From NCBI GenBank assembly GCA_964549505.1, contig CAZJVD010000001.1, positions 124,001-188,000 on the forward strand: a stretch of 64,000 bases of DNA. The letters are read 5' to 3'. The number at the start of each line of letters is the position of its first letter. The first letter of the stretch is position 1. Under the pieces are notes generated by a model that worked only from the letters and a program-made list of their open reading frames with translations, was not told the origin of the DNA and did not search any database. The position numbers were made by a program, and so were the translations under genes. This document shows positions 7,845 through 15,791 of the stretch, piece by piece. This DNA is from CAZJVD01 sp964549505. Its GTDB lineage: Bacteria > Bdellovibrionota > UBA1018 > CAZJVD01.

Positions 7845-8678
7845 CTACAGAAGCGACAGCGCTTGCTTGGGAGCCGAGTTGGCTTGACCCAAGATAGCGA
7901 TGCTAGCGGACTGGAGAATATTGCTCTTCACCAGATTCGCTGTTTCCTCCGCAAGATCTGCATCCGCGATACGCGAACGAGCGTGCGAGAGGTTCTCAGT
8001 CGCCGTCGAAATATTTTTTGTCGTTGAGACAAGACGATTCTGCATCGCTCCTAGGCGAGCGCGAGCTGCGTTGACAACGTCCATCGCTGCATCCAGCTTG
8101 CCTAGCGAATCGCGAGCGTCGTCAACAGATAGCGTGCCCAACGCATCGACACCTAAGGCGCCAGTGCGGACATCGTTTTCTGCAGCGTCGAACACGATAC
8201 GATCTGCTTCTGTCGCCTGAGTGCCGACTTGAAACTCAAGTTGGCCCTTCACAGCTTCAGCATTGAGCAGAGGCGTGCCGTTGAAGTTCGTGACGTTCGA
8301 GATACGATCGATCTCTTGAACGAGACTCTGAAACTCGGCATTAAGAAAACTGCGCTCTTTGTCTCCGACTGTATCCGAAGCACCTTGAATCGATAGCTCA
8401 CGCAGGCGAATCAAAATGTTCGAGATCTCCGTCATTCCGCCTTCAGCAACCTGAACGAACGAAATACCATCGTTCGCGTTCCGCTCAGCCTGCTTGAGGG
8501 ATCGGATTTGAGCTCGCATGTTTTCGGAAATTGAAAGGCCAGCAGCATCGTCTGCAGCGGATGTGATCCGGTCGCCGGATGACAGCCGAGAGTAATGCTT
8601 TTGCTGATCTTCAGCATTGTGCTTGAGAACTTTTTGCGCCGATTCGGACGCAACGTTCGTCGCTATTCTTAAGCCCAT
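7845..8678 (-). CDS. Flagellin
   Basis: A 277-aa flagellin with only the conserved D0/D1 regions and a short middle. The N-terminus MGLRIATNVAS, then LSSGDRITSAADDAAGLSIS and ERNANDGISFVQVAEGG, form the N-terminal coiled coils. The C-terminus ends SRIADADLAEETANLVK...ILGQANSAPKQALSLL. GGAGG lies 9 nt before the ATG. It is one of two tandem flagellins of identical length (277 aa), which suggests gene duplication. It has a 237-bp leader of its own and a terminator, so it is probably transcribed separately. It is exported by the flagellar secretion system to build the filament. Confidence 0.97.
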   Translation of the reverse strand: MGLRIATNVASESAQKVLKHNAEDQQKHYSRLSSGDRITSAADDAAGLSISENMRAQIRSLKQAERNANDGISFVQVAEGGMTEISNILIRLRELSIQGASDTVGDKERSFLNAEFQSLVQEIDRISNVTNFNGTPLLNAEAVKGQLEFQVGTQATEADRIVFDAAENDVRTGALGVDALGTLSVDDARDSLGKLDAAMDVVNAARARLGAMQNRLVSTTKNISTATENLSHARSRIADADLAEETANLVKSNILQSASIAILGQANSAPKQALSLL

Positions 8679-8866
8679 GGTGGGAATCCTCCGTTATTGG
8701 GTTAAGCCAAGGCCCCACACAAGACCGACCTTCTCAGTCTTGTTTTCATGGACCTGGTTAAATTGTCTATCGCCTTAGATCTTAATGGCTTGGCAACCAG
8801 TTCAGATCTTTAGCGACACCCATCTTGTCGGAGGAACGTGCTAATACTTTAGTTTTTTAATAAGGA
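8679..8866 (-). promoter_or_regulatory. Structured leader region of first flagellin
   Basis: No gene is visible here. Read on the minus strand it contains a hairpin with CAAGAC/GTCTTG stem about 50 nt before the start, a pair of AAGATCT-like copies, and CTAAAG at its far end. It probably holds the promoter and an untranslated leader for the flagellin mRNA. No clean sigma-28 or sigma-54 site of correct spacing could be found, so the exact promoter is open. Confidence 0.35.
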
Positions 8867-8896
8867 ATTATGGGGGCGCCGGAGCACCCCCATAAT
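8867..8896 (-). terminator. Terminator hairpin of second flagellin
   Basis: A perfect 10-bp stem, ATTATGGGGG (8867-8876) with CCCCCATAAT (8887-8896), about 20 bp past the flagellin stop at 8916. The minus-strand tail is TCCTTATT, only weakly T-rich. It separates the two flagellin genes. Confidence 0.6.
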
Positions 8897-8915
8897 GCCG
8901 TTTCAAAACGGTAGT

Positions 8916-9749
8916 TTAGCCCAGAAGACTGAGGGCCAGTTTCGAATTGTGATTTGCCTGGCCGAGGACCGCAACGGACGAACTCGAAAGGATATTATCC
9001 TTCGTCAGCGCCGTAGCGACTTCTGCGACGTCAGCATCCGCAATTCGGCTTTTCGCAGCTGACAAGTTTTCATCGTAAACTTGCAAGTTGCGAATCGTAG
9101 CGTCCAAACGATTTTGGTACGCGCCGAGCTCGGAACGACTTTGCGAAAGCATCTTGATCGATTCATCAAGCTTGTTTAGATTTTCTTGTGACGCTTCTTT
9201 CGTCGCAACCGACAGGTCACGAATTCCAAGCGTTTCCAAGTTTGACGACATCTTAGCCAAATCGATCGCGATTCGATCCTCAGTAGGAACGTTTCGAACA
9301 CCGACTTGAACTTCGACTTGTTCTTGATTGCCAACCAGCAGCTTTTTCCCGTTAAATTCGGTCGAAACTGCAATGCGTTCGATTTCTTCACGAAGCTGGA
9401 AAACTTCCTTATCGATGAAGGAGCGCTCGCGGTCACCAATCGTATCGCTGGCGCCTTGGATCGAAAGCTCTCTCATCCGAATCAGAATGTTTCCGATTTC
9501 GCTCATTCCACCTTCAGCAGTCTGAATCAACGAAACGCCATCACCCGCGTTGCGCGCAGCTTGGCGCATCGAACGGATATCGGCATTCATGTTGGTTGAA
9601 ATCGCCAAACCTGCCGCGTCGTCAGCGGATCGTACGATCCGGCTGCCGCTCGACAGTTTTTCCTGGCTCTTCTGAACGTTTTGAAAGTTCAAACCCGTGG
9701 CGCGTTGAGCGGCCATGGCTTGAACGTTCGTATTAATACGTAGTCCCAT
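8916..9749 (-). CDS. Flagellin
   Basis: A 277-aa flagellin: N-terminal MGLRINTNVQAMAAQR, LSSGSRIVRSADDAAGLAIS and NAGDGVSLIQTAEGGMSEI; C-terminal AAKSRIADADVAEVATALTK and ILGQANHNSKLALSLLG. The start at 9749 is chosen because the conserved N-terminus begins there, GGAG precedes it by about 8 nt, and it gives the same length as the neighbouring flagellin; the upstream TTG adds four non-conserved residues. The variable middle is minimal, as in the paralogue. It probably forms the filament together with the other flagellin in a fixed ratio or position. Confidence 0.97.
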   Translation of the reverse strand: MGLRINTNVQAMAAQRATGLNFQNVQKSQEKLSSGSRIVRSADDAAGLAISTNMNADIRSMRQAARNAGDGVSLIQTAEGGMSEIGNILIRMRELSIQGASDTIGDRERSFIDKEVFQLREEIERIAVSTEFNGKKLLVGNQEQVEVQVGVRNVPTEDRIAIDLAKMSSNLETLGIRDLSVATKEASQENLNKLDESIKMLSQSRSELGAYQNRLDATIRNLQVYDENLSAAKSRIADADVAEVATALTKDNILSSSSVAVLGQANHNSKLALSLLG

Positions 9750-9880
9750 ACCACACTCCAAATAGGGCTTTCTGGGCGTGTGTGTACCTACACCACTCCC
9801 AAAGAGGTCCCTGGTTTCAAATTTTGCGGGCTATTGCTGTACCCCGCGAACCACAGACGATCTGCGATCTACTGACTATT

Positions 9881-9905
9881 TCGGTACAGTATTATTTTTA
9901 CTTTA
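9881..9905 (-). promoter_or_regulatory. Candidate sigma-28 type promoter of second flagellin
   Basis: On the minus strand TAAAGTAA is followed after 12 nt by ACCGAAAT, resembling the flagellar sigma-28 consensus TAAAGTTT-N11-GCCGATAA with spacing one base too long and mismatches at the edges. It would leave a leader of about 125 nt. Only a candidate. Confidence 0.35.
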
Positions 9906-9964
9906 GATCAAAATAGTATAGTATTTTTAGTTCCTTGAGTCATTAGATGTAAATCAATATAACT

Positions 9965-10936
9965 TCATGGTTTTATTTTATTTTTAAGGTATAGAATAGC
10001 ATCCTTTGGATTTTTTTTACCCAATGCAATGCTCTTTATAAGACTAACTCCATCTTCCGAATCCAGAAGATGTTCTGCTTTTGTTCCGTATTTTTCAGTC
10101 AGGAATTCCACCACCTGCGACCGAATGAATGCCCGGTCCTTCCGCTCTCGCCCCCCACTCTTCTCAAGGTAACTCCAATGGTCAAGACAGGCCTTCACGA
10201 CAGCTTCAACACCCTGATCGCTCAACGCCTGCGTTCGCAACACGGGCGGAAGGAATCTGAGCTTTGAGTCTAGTTTCTCCAGGCCCACCATCTGCGCCAC
10301 CTCGCTGGCAAGCTTGTCAGCCTCAGGACGATCAGACTTGTTGATCACGAAAACATCCGCAATCTCCATGAGCCCAGCCTTCATCACCTGAATGGAATCG
10401 CCACTCTCAGGCACCAGCACGACCAAGACCGTGTGCGCGCAGTCGTGCACGTCGAGCTCGGTCTGACCGACTCCGGCTGTCTCAACAATAATCTTTCCAA
10501 AACCAGCAGAACCCAAGACCCACAGAATCTCTTTCACGGCTCCCGACAAACCACCACGTTTGCCACGCGTTCCGAGCGAACGAATGAAAACCTTAGCGTC
10601 GCCTGCATGCGCTTGCATGCGTATCCGGTCACCCAGAACAGCGCCCCCGGAAAACGGACTCGACGGATCCACAGCAAGAACTGCTACGCGCTCTCCTTGT
10701 TTCCGAAAACGTTCGATTAAACGATCCACCAAGGTCGACTTGCCCGCGCCGGGCGGACCTGTCACGCCGATGATCTGAGGCGTGCCGCGATCGCGAAAAA
10801 TCTCGGGCAGAAGATCCAGAATATCGTCACTGCGGTTTTCCACGCGTGTGATGAGCCGCGCGAGCGCCAAGCGATCCCCACGTCGCACTTTGGAGATCAT
10901 CGATTGGGAAGAAGATTTCGCCGGCATGAAGTTCAT
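9965..10936 (-). CDS. meaB: MeaB/ArgK-family GTPase
   Basis: A 323-aa P-loop GTPase of the MeaB family, which protects and reloads adenosylcobalamin in methylmalonyl-CoA mutase. Walker A GPPGAGKST is near residue 60, followed by VLAVDPSSPFSGGAVLGDRIRM and VETAGVGQTE (switch region), NKSD for guanine specificity, and a C-terminal dimerisation extension. Usual family length is about 320-340, so it is complete. No mutase gene is in this window, so its client is encoded elsewhere. It diverges from the SH3-domain gene; the start could also be the ATG three codons later. Confidence 0.93.
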   Translation of the reverse strand: MNFMPAKSSSQSMISKVRRGDRLALARLITRVENRSDDILDLLPEIFRDRGTPQIIGVTGPPGAGKSTLVDRLIERFRKQGERVAVLAVDPSSPFSGGAVLGDRIRMQAHAGDAKVFIRSLGTRGKRGGLSGAVKEILWVLGSAGFGKIIVETAGVGQTELDVHDCAHTVLVVLVPESGDSIQVMKAGLMEIADVFVINKSDRPEADKLASEVAQMVGLEKLDSKLRFLPPVLRTQALSDQGVEAVVKACLDHWSYLEKSGGRERKDRAFIRSQVVEFLTEKYGTKAEHLLDSEDGVSLIKSIALGKKNPKDAILYLKNKIKP

Positions 10937-11017
10937 TTATCATACGATTCGAAATCACTGCTGGGCAAGTCCTGCCCATTGCACGCAAGACCTCGCAGAC
11001 GGAACCTTGAAGGTACG

Positions 11018-11749
11018 ATGTTCTGGACTTGTCCACATTGTAGAAATCCCAACCTTCTCCAGACCGGTGAATGGCCGGAAACCGGGTGGCGCCTCTCCCG
11101 CTGTAGCAGCTGCGACGGTTACGCCCTTCTCCGGAAAGGACAAGGATTCGAGCTCGAACCAAAGTTTACCGCTGAACAGATCGTTGCCGAGCCGAAACTA
11201 CGCGTGACACCAAAGAAAATGCGAAAGACCTCCCAAGAACAAACTGGGAGAGCGAGTAGAGCGCGTCCGTTCATGGTCGTCGCCAGCATCCTTGTCGTCG
11301 CCCTCGTCGTGTTTTGGAATCCCGAACCGAGCACCCCTCTGCGACCAGCTCCACCGATACTCGAGACGTTACAGAAGTTTCCGCCCGAATATCACGAACA
11401 GATTCTCGGCCACTTTTTTCCCAAAGCGGTCGCACGGTCCAGCTCGTCTTCGGAAACAAAGCCCGAACCCGACGCGCAGTCCACACACTACGTTGTCCGA
11501 CCGGTTCGACCCGCAGTGAATCTGCGCGCGGGACCTGGTGCTAACTACAAGATTATCGGCAAAGCCGAGCTAACGGACACGTTTGAAGTGGAGACGTTTG
11601 CGAACGACTGGATTCAGATCCGACCGCTCGGCGCGCATGTGCTTAACGACGGAATCACGAGAGGGCCAGAAAACTCGCCCTGGGTTCGAAGCGATCTTGT
11701 CGTCGAAGAAAAAGAGTCCCGCTTTGCCCCGGTCATTTCCGGGCAGTGA
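11018..11749 (+). CDS. Zinc-ribbon, single-pass membrane protein with SH3 domain
   Basis: A 243-aa protein. The N-terminus has a zinc ribbon, CPHC at 5-8 and CSSC around 29-32. A charged stretch leads to one membrane segment (about 85-98, VVASILVVALVVFW), then a Pro/Ser-rich linker and a bacterial SH3 domain (about 165-225, VNLRAGPGANYKIIGK and WIQIRPLG). The expected topology is zinc ribbon inside and SH3 in the periplasm. The ATG at 11018 is preferred since GAAGG precedes it and the zinc ribbon starts directly; the longer frame antisense to meaB looks spurious. It could link a cytoplasmic signal to the cell wall. The 3' end overlaps the convergent peptidase gene. Confidence 0.72.
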   Translation: MFWTCPHCRNPNLLQTGEWPETGWRLSRCSSCDGYALLRKGQGFELEPKFTAEQIVAEPKLRVTPKKMRKTSQEQTGRASRARPFMVVASILVVALVVFWNPEPSTPLRPAPPILETLQKFPPEYHEQILGHFFPKAVARSSSSSETKPEPDAQSTHYVVRPVRPAVNLRAGPGANYKIIGKAELTDTFEVETFANDWIQIRPLGAHVLNDGITRGPENSPWVRSDLVVEEKESRFAPVISGQ

Positions 11750-12680
11750 TCTGATCCGGAACCTCGAACGAGATCACAGTCTTGATACCCTCTTCAAAGC
11801 CCTTCCAATAGTCCGCTGCACGTTTAGGATCCGCCGTAGGGAGCTCGAGCGTGATGGTCGGTATCCCGCGCTCCTGTCCTGCGTAGTTACCTAAAGAACC
11901 TGGGAAAAACCCACCCGAAACTGCTTTGAGACTGGACCGGAGCTCCAGACACTTGCTCACGTAGTCCATAGGAAACTTCGACAACGTGAGACCGTTCGGT
12001 CCGTCATAATCATAGAAGTTCAATGGTGCGTGCAACGAGAGAATCTTTGTCGGCTTGTACTCGTCTATCAAGCGGACCTGAAAGTCAGTTTCCGGCTCAG
12101 AGTTCGCTTTCCATCCGGGAAACCTCCGGACATTGGAACCAAACTTACGCTGCCAGTTGTGCAACGCTTTCGCGTTCCAGTCTTTTGTAGGCAGATTGCG
12201 ATTGACGTCAACTCCGTTTGCGTTGCTGCGCGTGCGTGGAACAGCAAAAAACGAATCCGGGTTTACCAACGGGGCGATCACGATGCGTCGATCACCAATC
12301 GCCGCCGGATTTTCTTGCGCCCATTCGATCAAACGCATGATCACGTAGACGGGCGTGATCTCATCGCCGTGAACCGAGGAGAGCACAAGGGTGACGTTCG
12401 TCGAGTCAGCTGGTCCGAACTCGGCAACCACCAGCGGAGCCTTCTTTACTGAGGCGCCTTTGACTTTGAGCTGATGCATGGGACAAGGTTTTAGATTCCA
12501 AGAAAACTTCTGAGACACGCGATCGAGTTCGCGACAGAGCGTATCCAGATCGGGAACGCTGGGACCCCCGGACGCACCTTTGATGACCGGGTTTCTGGTC
12601 GGCGCAGTCGGTGTGAGACGGCCGGGTTGCGGGTTTGCCCATACGACGGCCGTTAATGCCGTCAAAACGAACCAGTTCAA
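11733..12680 (-). CDS. M14 family zinc carboxypeptidase, MpaA-like
   Basis: A 315-aa exported peptidase. Signal peptide at residues 1-16 (ends VVWA). Zinc ligands HGDE (His and Glu, about 121-124) and a later His in LSLHAP; the substrate-binding region NANGVDVNRNLP; catalytic Glu in TLELPTADP near 275. The M14 subgroup with this pattern includes MpaA, which cleaves the gamma-D-Glu-diaminopimelate bond of murein peptides; here a signal peptide would place it in the periplasm. It is separated from dedA by 2 bp and likely co-transcribed. It overlaps the convergent SH3 gene by 17 bp. Confidence 0.85.
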   Translation of the reverse strand: MNWFVLTALTAVVWANPQPGRLTPTAPTRNPVIKGASGGPSVPDLDTLCRELDRVSQKFSWNLKPCPMHQLKVKGASVKKAPLVVAEFGPADSTNVTLVLSSVHGDEITPVYVIMRLIEWAQENPAAIGDRRIVIAPLVNPDSFFAVPRTRSNANGVDVNRNLPTKDWNAKALHNWQRKFGSNVRRFPGWKANSEPETDFQVRLIDEYKPTKILSLHAPLNFYDYDGPNGLTLSKFPMDYVSKCLELRSSLKAVSGGFFPGSLGNYAGQERGIPTITLELPTADPKRAADYWKGFEEGIKTVISFEVPDQITARK

Positions 12681-12682
12681 GC

Positions 12683-13351
12683 TTAAATTGCCTCCGTTAT
12701 CTCTATTTCACGGTTTTTTTGGCTTTTTTTTTCTGCCGCGACTCTAGCGGAAGACCGCCACCACATTCTTCCCAGGCCTATGGATACAATTATCAAAATC
12801 CCAATGAGAATTCCATGTTCAACATGCTTGATGATTGAAACGACTTCGTCAATTTCATGACCAAAGAAATACACAGAAAAAACAATCACTGGAACACTAA
12901 TCAGGGCCGCCAAACCGTCAAAAAACAGAAAAACACGGTACGGTACATGAAGAGTCCCACAGCTGAAAAAGATCGGGGCGCGCAGACCGGGCATGAAGCG
13001 CGCTGCAAAGATCAAACGATTGCCCTGCTTTCGAACACGCGTCTCGATCCCCGCAAGTCGCTCGGGATGTAGGAGACGCGCAAAAAAACGACTGCGTTTC
13101 AGTAACCCACGCCCGTATTTATGGCCCAAAAAGAAAATCAACGTATCGCCTGCAATCACTCCAAAAAGACAAACGAGCGTAACGGCGGTGGGATCCGTCG
13201 TACCTAAGTAGCTAACGTAGCCGCCAAGAATGAGTGTGATATCTTCGGGAATCGGCGCTCCAAGACCACAGATCAAAAGAACAACAAGGAGTAGCAAGTA
13301 CACTGTCGGCCCCGAAAGGCTGGCGAAAAGCTGAATCAGTGCATCGAGCAT
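12683..13351 (-). CDS. DedA family membrane protein
   Basis: A 222-aa DedA/VTT-domain protein of the inner membrane. Typical motifs are PIPEDITLILGGYVS near 34, GDTLIFFLGHKYGRG near 95 and the signature RFMPGLRAPIFFSCG near 135, with several membrane helices and a basic C-terminal tail. DedA proteins act in undecaprenyl-phosphate or phospholipid flipping and membrane homeostasis. It is followed after 2 bp by the M14 peptidase, a plausible pairing for envelope upkeep. GAGGA about 9 nt upstream acts as ribosome binding site and overlaps a stretch that resembles the hairpin element at 14336. Confidence 0.93.
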   Translation of the reverse strand: MLDALIQLFASLSGPTVYLLLLVVLLICGLGAPIPEDITLILGGYVSYLGTTDPTAVTLVCLFGVIAGDTLIFFLGHKYGRGLLKRSRFFARLLHPERLAGIETRVRKQGNRLIFAARFMPGLRAPIFFSCGTLHVPYRVFLFFDGLAALISVPVIVFSVYFFGHEIDEVVSIIKHVEHGILIGILIIVSIGLGRMWWRSSARVAAEKKSQKNREIEITEAI

Positions 13352-13403
13352 TAGGGCGTATCCTCACTTGTCCTGAAATTTCTATAGAAAAGACAGGTTC
13401 TAC

Positions 13404-14303
13404 TCAACGACCTTTTTTCCTTCGCGAGAGTGGATGAAATGCTTCGTATTCTCTCTCGATCGCGGTCAGATCGACATGCGTGTAGCGCTGGGTCGTCCCA
13501 AGTTTTGCATGGCCTAGCATCTCTTGGATAGCTCTCAAGTCAGCTCCGGCGGCCAAAAGGTGAGTTGCAAAGGAATGCCGCAACGCATGAGGGTTCACGC
13601 TATGAGCGCTGATCTTAGCTAGAATTTTACCCACACCCCGAGCCGAAAGTGCCCGACCGCTGTAATTCAGGAACAGACATGCGTGATCGAAACGGGAGCG
13701 CGCTTCGAGATAATCACGAAGCGCAGAACAGGACTTCCCGCTCAGCGGAACACGCCGCTCACGGGACCCTTTTCCGTGAACGCGCACCCATCCCTTTTCG
13801 AGATCAGCATCCGTCACCTTAAGGCCGACGACTTCAGCCAAACGCAGGCCGGAACCATAGAGCGTTTCGAGTAAAGCTTGATCACGAAGCGCGAGCCATC
13901 CATCACCTTTGTTTCGCTCCAATATTTCGCGTGCCTCCTCGAGCCCTAGAAATTTCGGCGTGCGCTTCGGTTGTCGCGGAGTGCGGATCGATTTCGCCAA
14001 GATACTTCCCGGAGCAAGGTCCAGTCCGTGTACAAAACCGAGAAAACTTCGAAGTGCCGCAAGCTTCCGCGCGATGGTGACAGGATCCAACTCTGCAAAC
14101 TGGCGCCCCATCACTGCTCTCACCCAAGTACGATCGATGGGTCGATGGGTCGTGTGATCCCTCAACGACTTTGTCCAATCGTGGAGATCCTTGGTGTAGG
14201 TCCGGATGGTTTCAGGGCTGAGATTTCTGACGGAAGACGCGTGCGCCAGAAAGCGATCGACTAATTCGGTCCACAAGAGGGATTTGGGCACAGCTGATTT
14301 CAT
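13404..14303 (-). CDS. xerC: Tyrosine recombinase XerC
   Basis: A 299-aa tyrosine recombinase of normal Xer length: SAM-like N-terminal core-binding domain (about 10-95) and a catalytic domain. Catalytic residues are visible: Arg in GSGLRLAE, Lys in GKGSRERR, the HALRHSFATHLL motif (His and Arg), His in EMLGHAKLGTT and nucleophile Tyr in QRYTHVD. It resolves chromosome dimers at dif with a partner recombinase; no dif site was recognised. It is flanked by hairpin-like sequences, so an origin in a mobile element cannot be fully excluded, but length and motifs fit the housekeeping gene. Confidence 0.88.
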   Translation of the reverse strand: MKSAVPKSLLWTELVDRFLAHASSVRNLSPETIRTYTKDLHDWTKSLRDHTTHRPIDRTWVRAVMGRQFAELDPVTIARKLAALRSFLGFVHGLDLAPGSILAKSIRTPRQPKRTPKFLGLEEAREILERNKGDGWLALRDQALLETLYGSGLRLAEVVGLKVTDADLEKGWVRVHGKGSRERRVPLSGKSCSALRDYLEARSRFDHACLFLNYSGRALSARGVGKILAKISAHSVNPHALRHSFATHLLAAGADLRAIQEMLGHAKLGTTQRYTHVDLTAIEREYEAFHPLSRRKKGR

Positions 14304-14335
14304 AAACAGTCTGCCTTAAATTTTAATCTTGAACC

Positions 14336-14392
14336 TAGGGCGTGTCCTCATTTGTTATGACCGCTCGTCATAATAAATGAGAACACGCCCTA
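14336..14392. repeat. Near-perfect 57-bp hairpin with TA ends
   Basis: Arms 14336-14361 and 14367-14392 are 26 bp with two transition mismatches around a 5-nt loop. The outer ends are TA...TA. It lies between the divergent starts of xerC and trmFO, so it cannot be a normal terminator. The ends and compact form suggest a small MITE or solo inverted repeats of a Tc1/mariner or IS630-like element. Confidence 0.75.
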
Positions 14393-14411
14393 AGCGTGGT
14401 AAAGCGAAGGC

Positions 14412-15791
14412 GTGATTTCAGGTACGACAAAGCCCGTCGACATCATCGGAGGGGGCCTTGCAGGGTCCGAAGCGGCTTTATGGCTCGCACGACGGGGCAT
14501 CGCCGTTCGCCTCTTTGAGATGCGCCCTTACGTCATGACGGGCGCTCATAAGACGGGGTCCCTAGCTGAGCTTGTCTGCAGTAATTCTTTGAAGTCGAAG
14601 GAACCCAACTCAGCGCCAGCACGACTCAAGCGCGAGATGCACTTACTTGGCTCGTTCCTACTGTGTGCGGCCGAGCAAGCCTCCATCCCAGGCGGGCAGG
14701 CTTTGACCGTCGATCGCGATCGGTTTTCACAGATCGTGAACGACGCCGTTCGCACGCACAAGTACATCGAGGTGATCGGCGGAGAATGTCCCGCTCCGGA
14801 AACGACTCACCTATCGTTGATCGCAACAGGTCCTCTGACCTCGTCCGGTCTTGCCGGATGGATCCGCGAAAACGTGGATGCATCGAACTGTTATTTTTAC
14901 GACGCGATCGCACCGATCGTGGATGCTTCGACACTCGACTTTGAAAATATTTTTAAAGCCAATCGCTACGAAAAAGGTGGCGAAGCGGCCTATCTCAATT
15001 GTCCACTCGATCGCGAGACGTACGAAAACTTTATTCGCGAGTTGCTCGCTGGCGAAAAGGTAAAGCCGAAAGACTTCGAAGAAGAACGTTTGTTTCAGGG
15101 CTGCCAACCGATTGAGTCGATCGCGGCAACCGGTCCTGAGAGTCTACGCTTTGGGCCGATGAAGCCGGTTGGACTGACCGATCCGAAAACGGACCGGCGT
15201 CCATATGCGGCGATTCAGCTGCGCGCAGAGAATGCAGCTGGAACGGCTTTTAATCTTGTCGGGTTTCAAACAAAACTCACCTACCCGGAACAAAAGCGGG
15301 TCTTTGCGATGATTCCGGCACTCAAGCATGCCGAATACTTTCGAATGGGATCGATCCATCGTAACTTTTTCATCAACTCTCCAGTGCTACTTGAATCGTC
15401 ACTAGCATTGCGCAGCCGACCGAACGTTTTCTTTGCCGGTCAGATCACGGGTGTTGAAGGTTACACTGAATCGATGGCCATGGGCCTTTGGGCAGCGATC
15501 GGGATTTTCTGTCGCTTACGTGGACGCACACTCACGCCTCCGCCTGAGACAACGGCGATCGGAGCGCTTGTGAGGGCTGTGACCAAAGGAAACACCGAAG
15601 ACTTTCAGCCCATGAACATCAACTTCGGGATTTTTCCACCGCTCACCGAGAACGATCCGAAACCGCGTGGACGCGATGAAAATCGACGTTTCTTGTTGGA
15701 AAGGGCCGAGCGTGATTTTGAAGCGTGGTTGATGGAGTTTAAGTCCGCTTTAGATAGTACCGTACACTCGTCACCACACGATTCGGCGTAA
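14412..15791 (+). CDS. trmFO: TrmFO, folate-dependent tRNA m5U54 methyltransferase
   Basis: A 459-aa FAD protein that methylates U54 of tRNA using methylenetetrahydrofolate and FADH2. The N-terminus has the FAD-binding GGGLAGSEAALWLA, followed by RLFEMRP and CSNSLKS. The C-terminal region has FFAGQITGVEGYTESMAMG and the NINFGIFPPL motif, all family signatures. Length is as usual (about 440-470). Start is GTG with GAAGG just upstream. The 3' end overlaps the convergent transporter by 53 bp. Confidence 0.96.
   Translation: MISGTTKPVDIIGGGLAGSEAALWLARRGIAVRLFEMRPYVMTGAHKTGSLAELVCSNSLKSKEPNSAPARLKREMHLLGSFLLCAAEQASIPGGQALTVDRDRFSQIVNDAVRTHKYIEVIGGECPAPETTHLSLIATGPLTSSGLAGWIRENVDASNCYFYDAIAPIVDASTLDFENIFKANRYEKGGEAAYLNCPLDRETYENFIRELLAGEKVKPKDFEEERLFQGCQPIESIAATGPESLRFGPMKPVGLTDPKTDRRPYAAIQLRAENAAGTAFNLVGFQTKLTYPEQKRVFAMIPALKHAEYFRMGSIHRNFFINSPVLLESSLALRSRPNVFFAGQITGVEGYTESMAMGLWAAIGIFCRLRGRTLTPPPETTAIGALVRAVTKGNTEDFQPMNINFGIFPPLTENDPKPRGRDENRRFLLERAERDFEAWLMEFKSALDSTVHSSPHDSA

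Noticed and set aside
8679..8866. Cyclic di-GMP riboswitch upstream of the first flagellin
   Set aside because: There are hairpins, but the conserved GEMM core sequences were not found.
10904..11017. Longer start of the SH3-domain gene
   Set aside because: The extra 38 codons lie antisense to meaB and its promoter region, are not protein-like, and a ribosome binding site supports 11018.
14336..14392. Hairpin as a bidirectional terminator
   Set aside because: It lies between two divergent gene starts, where neither transcript ends.
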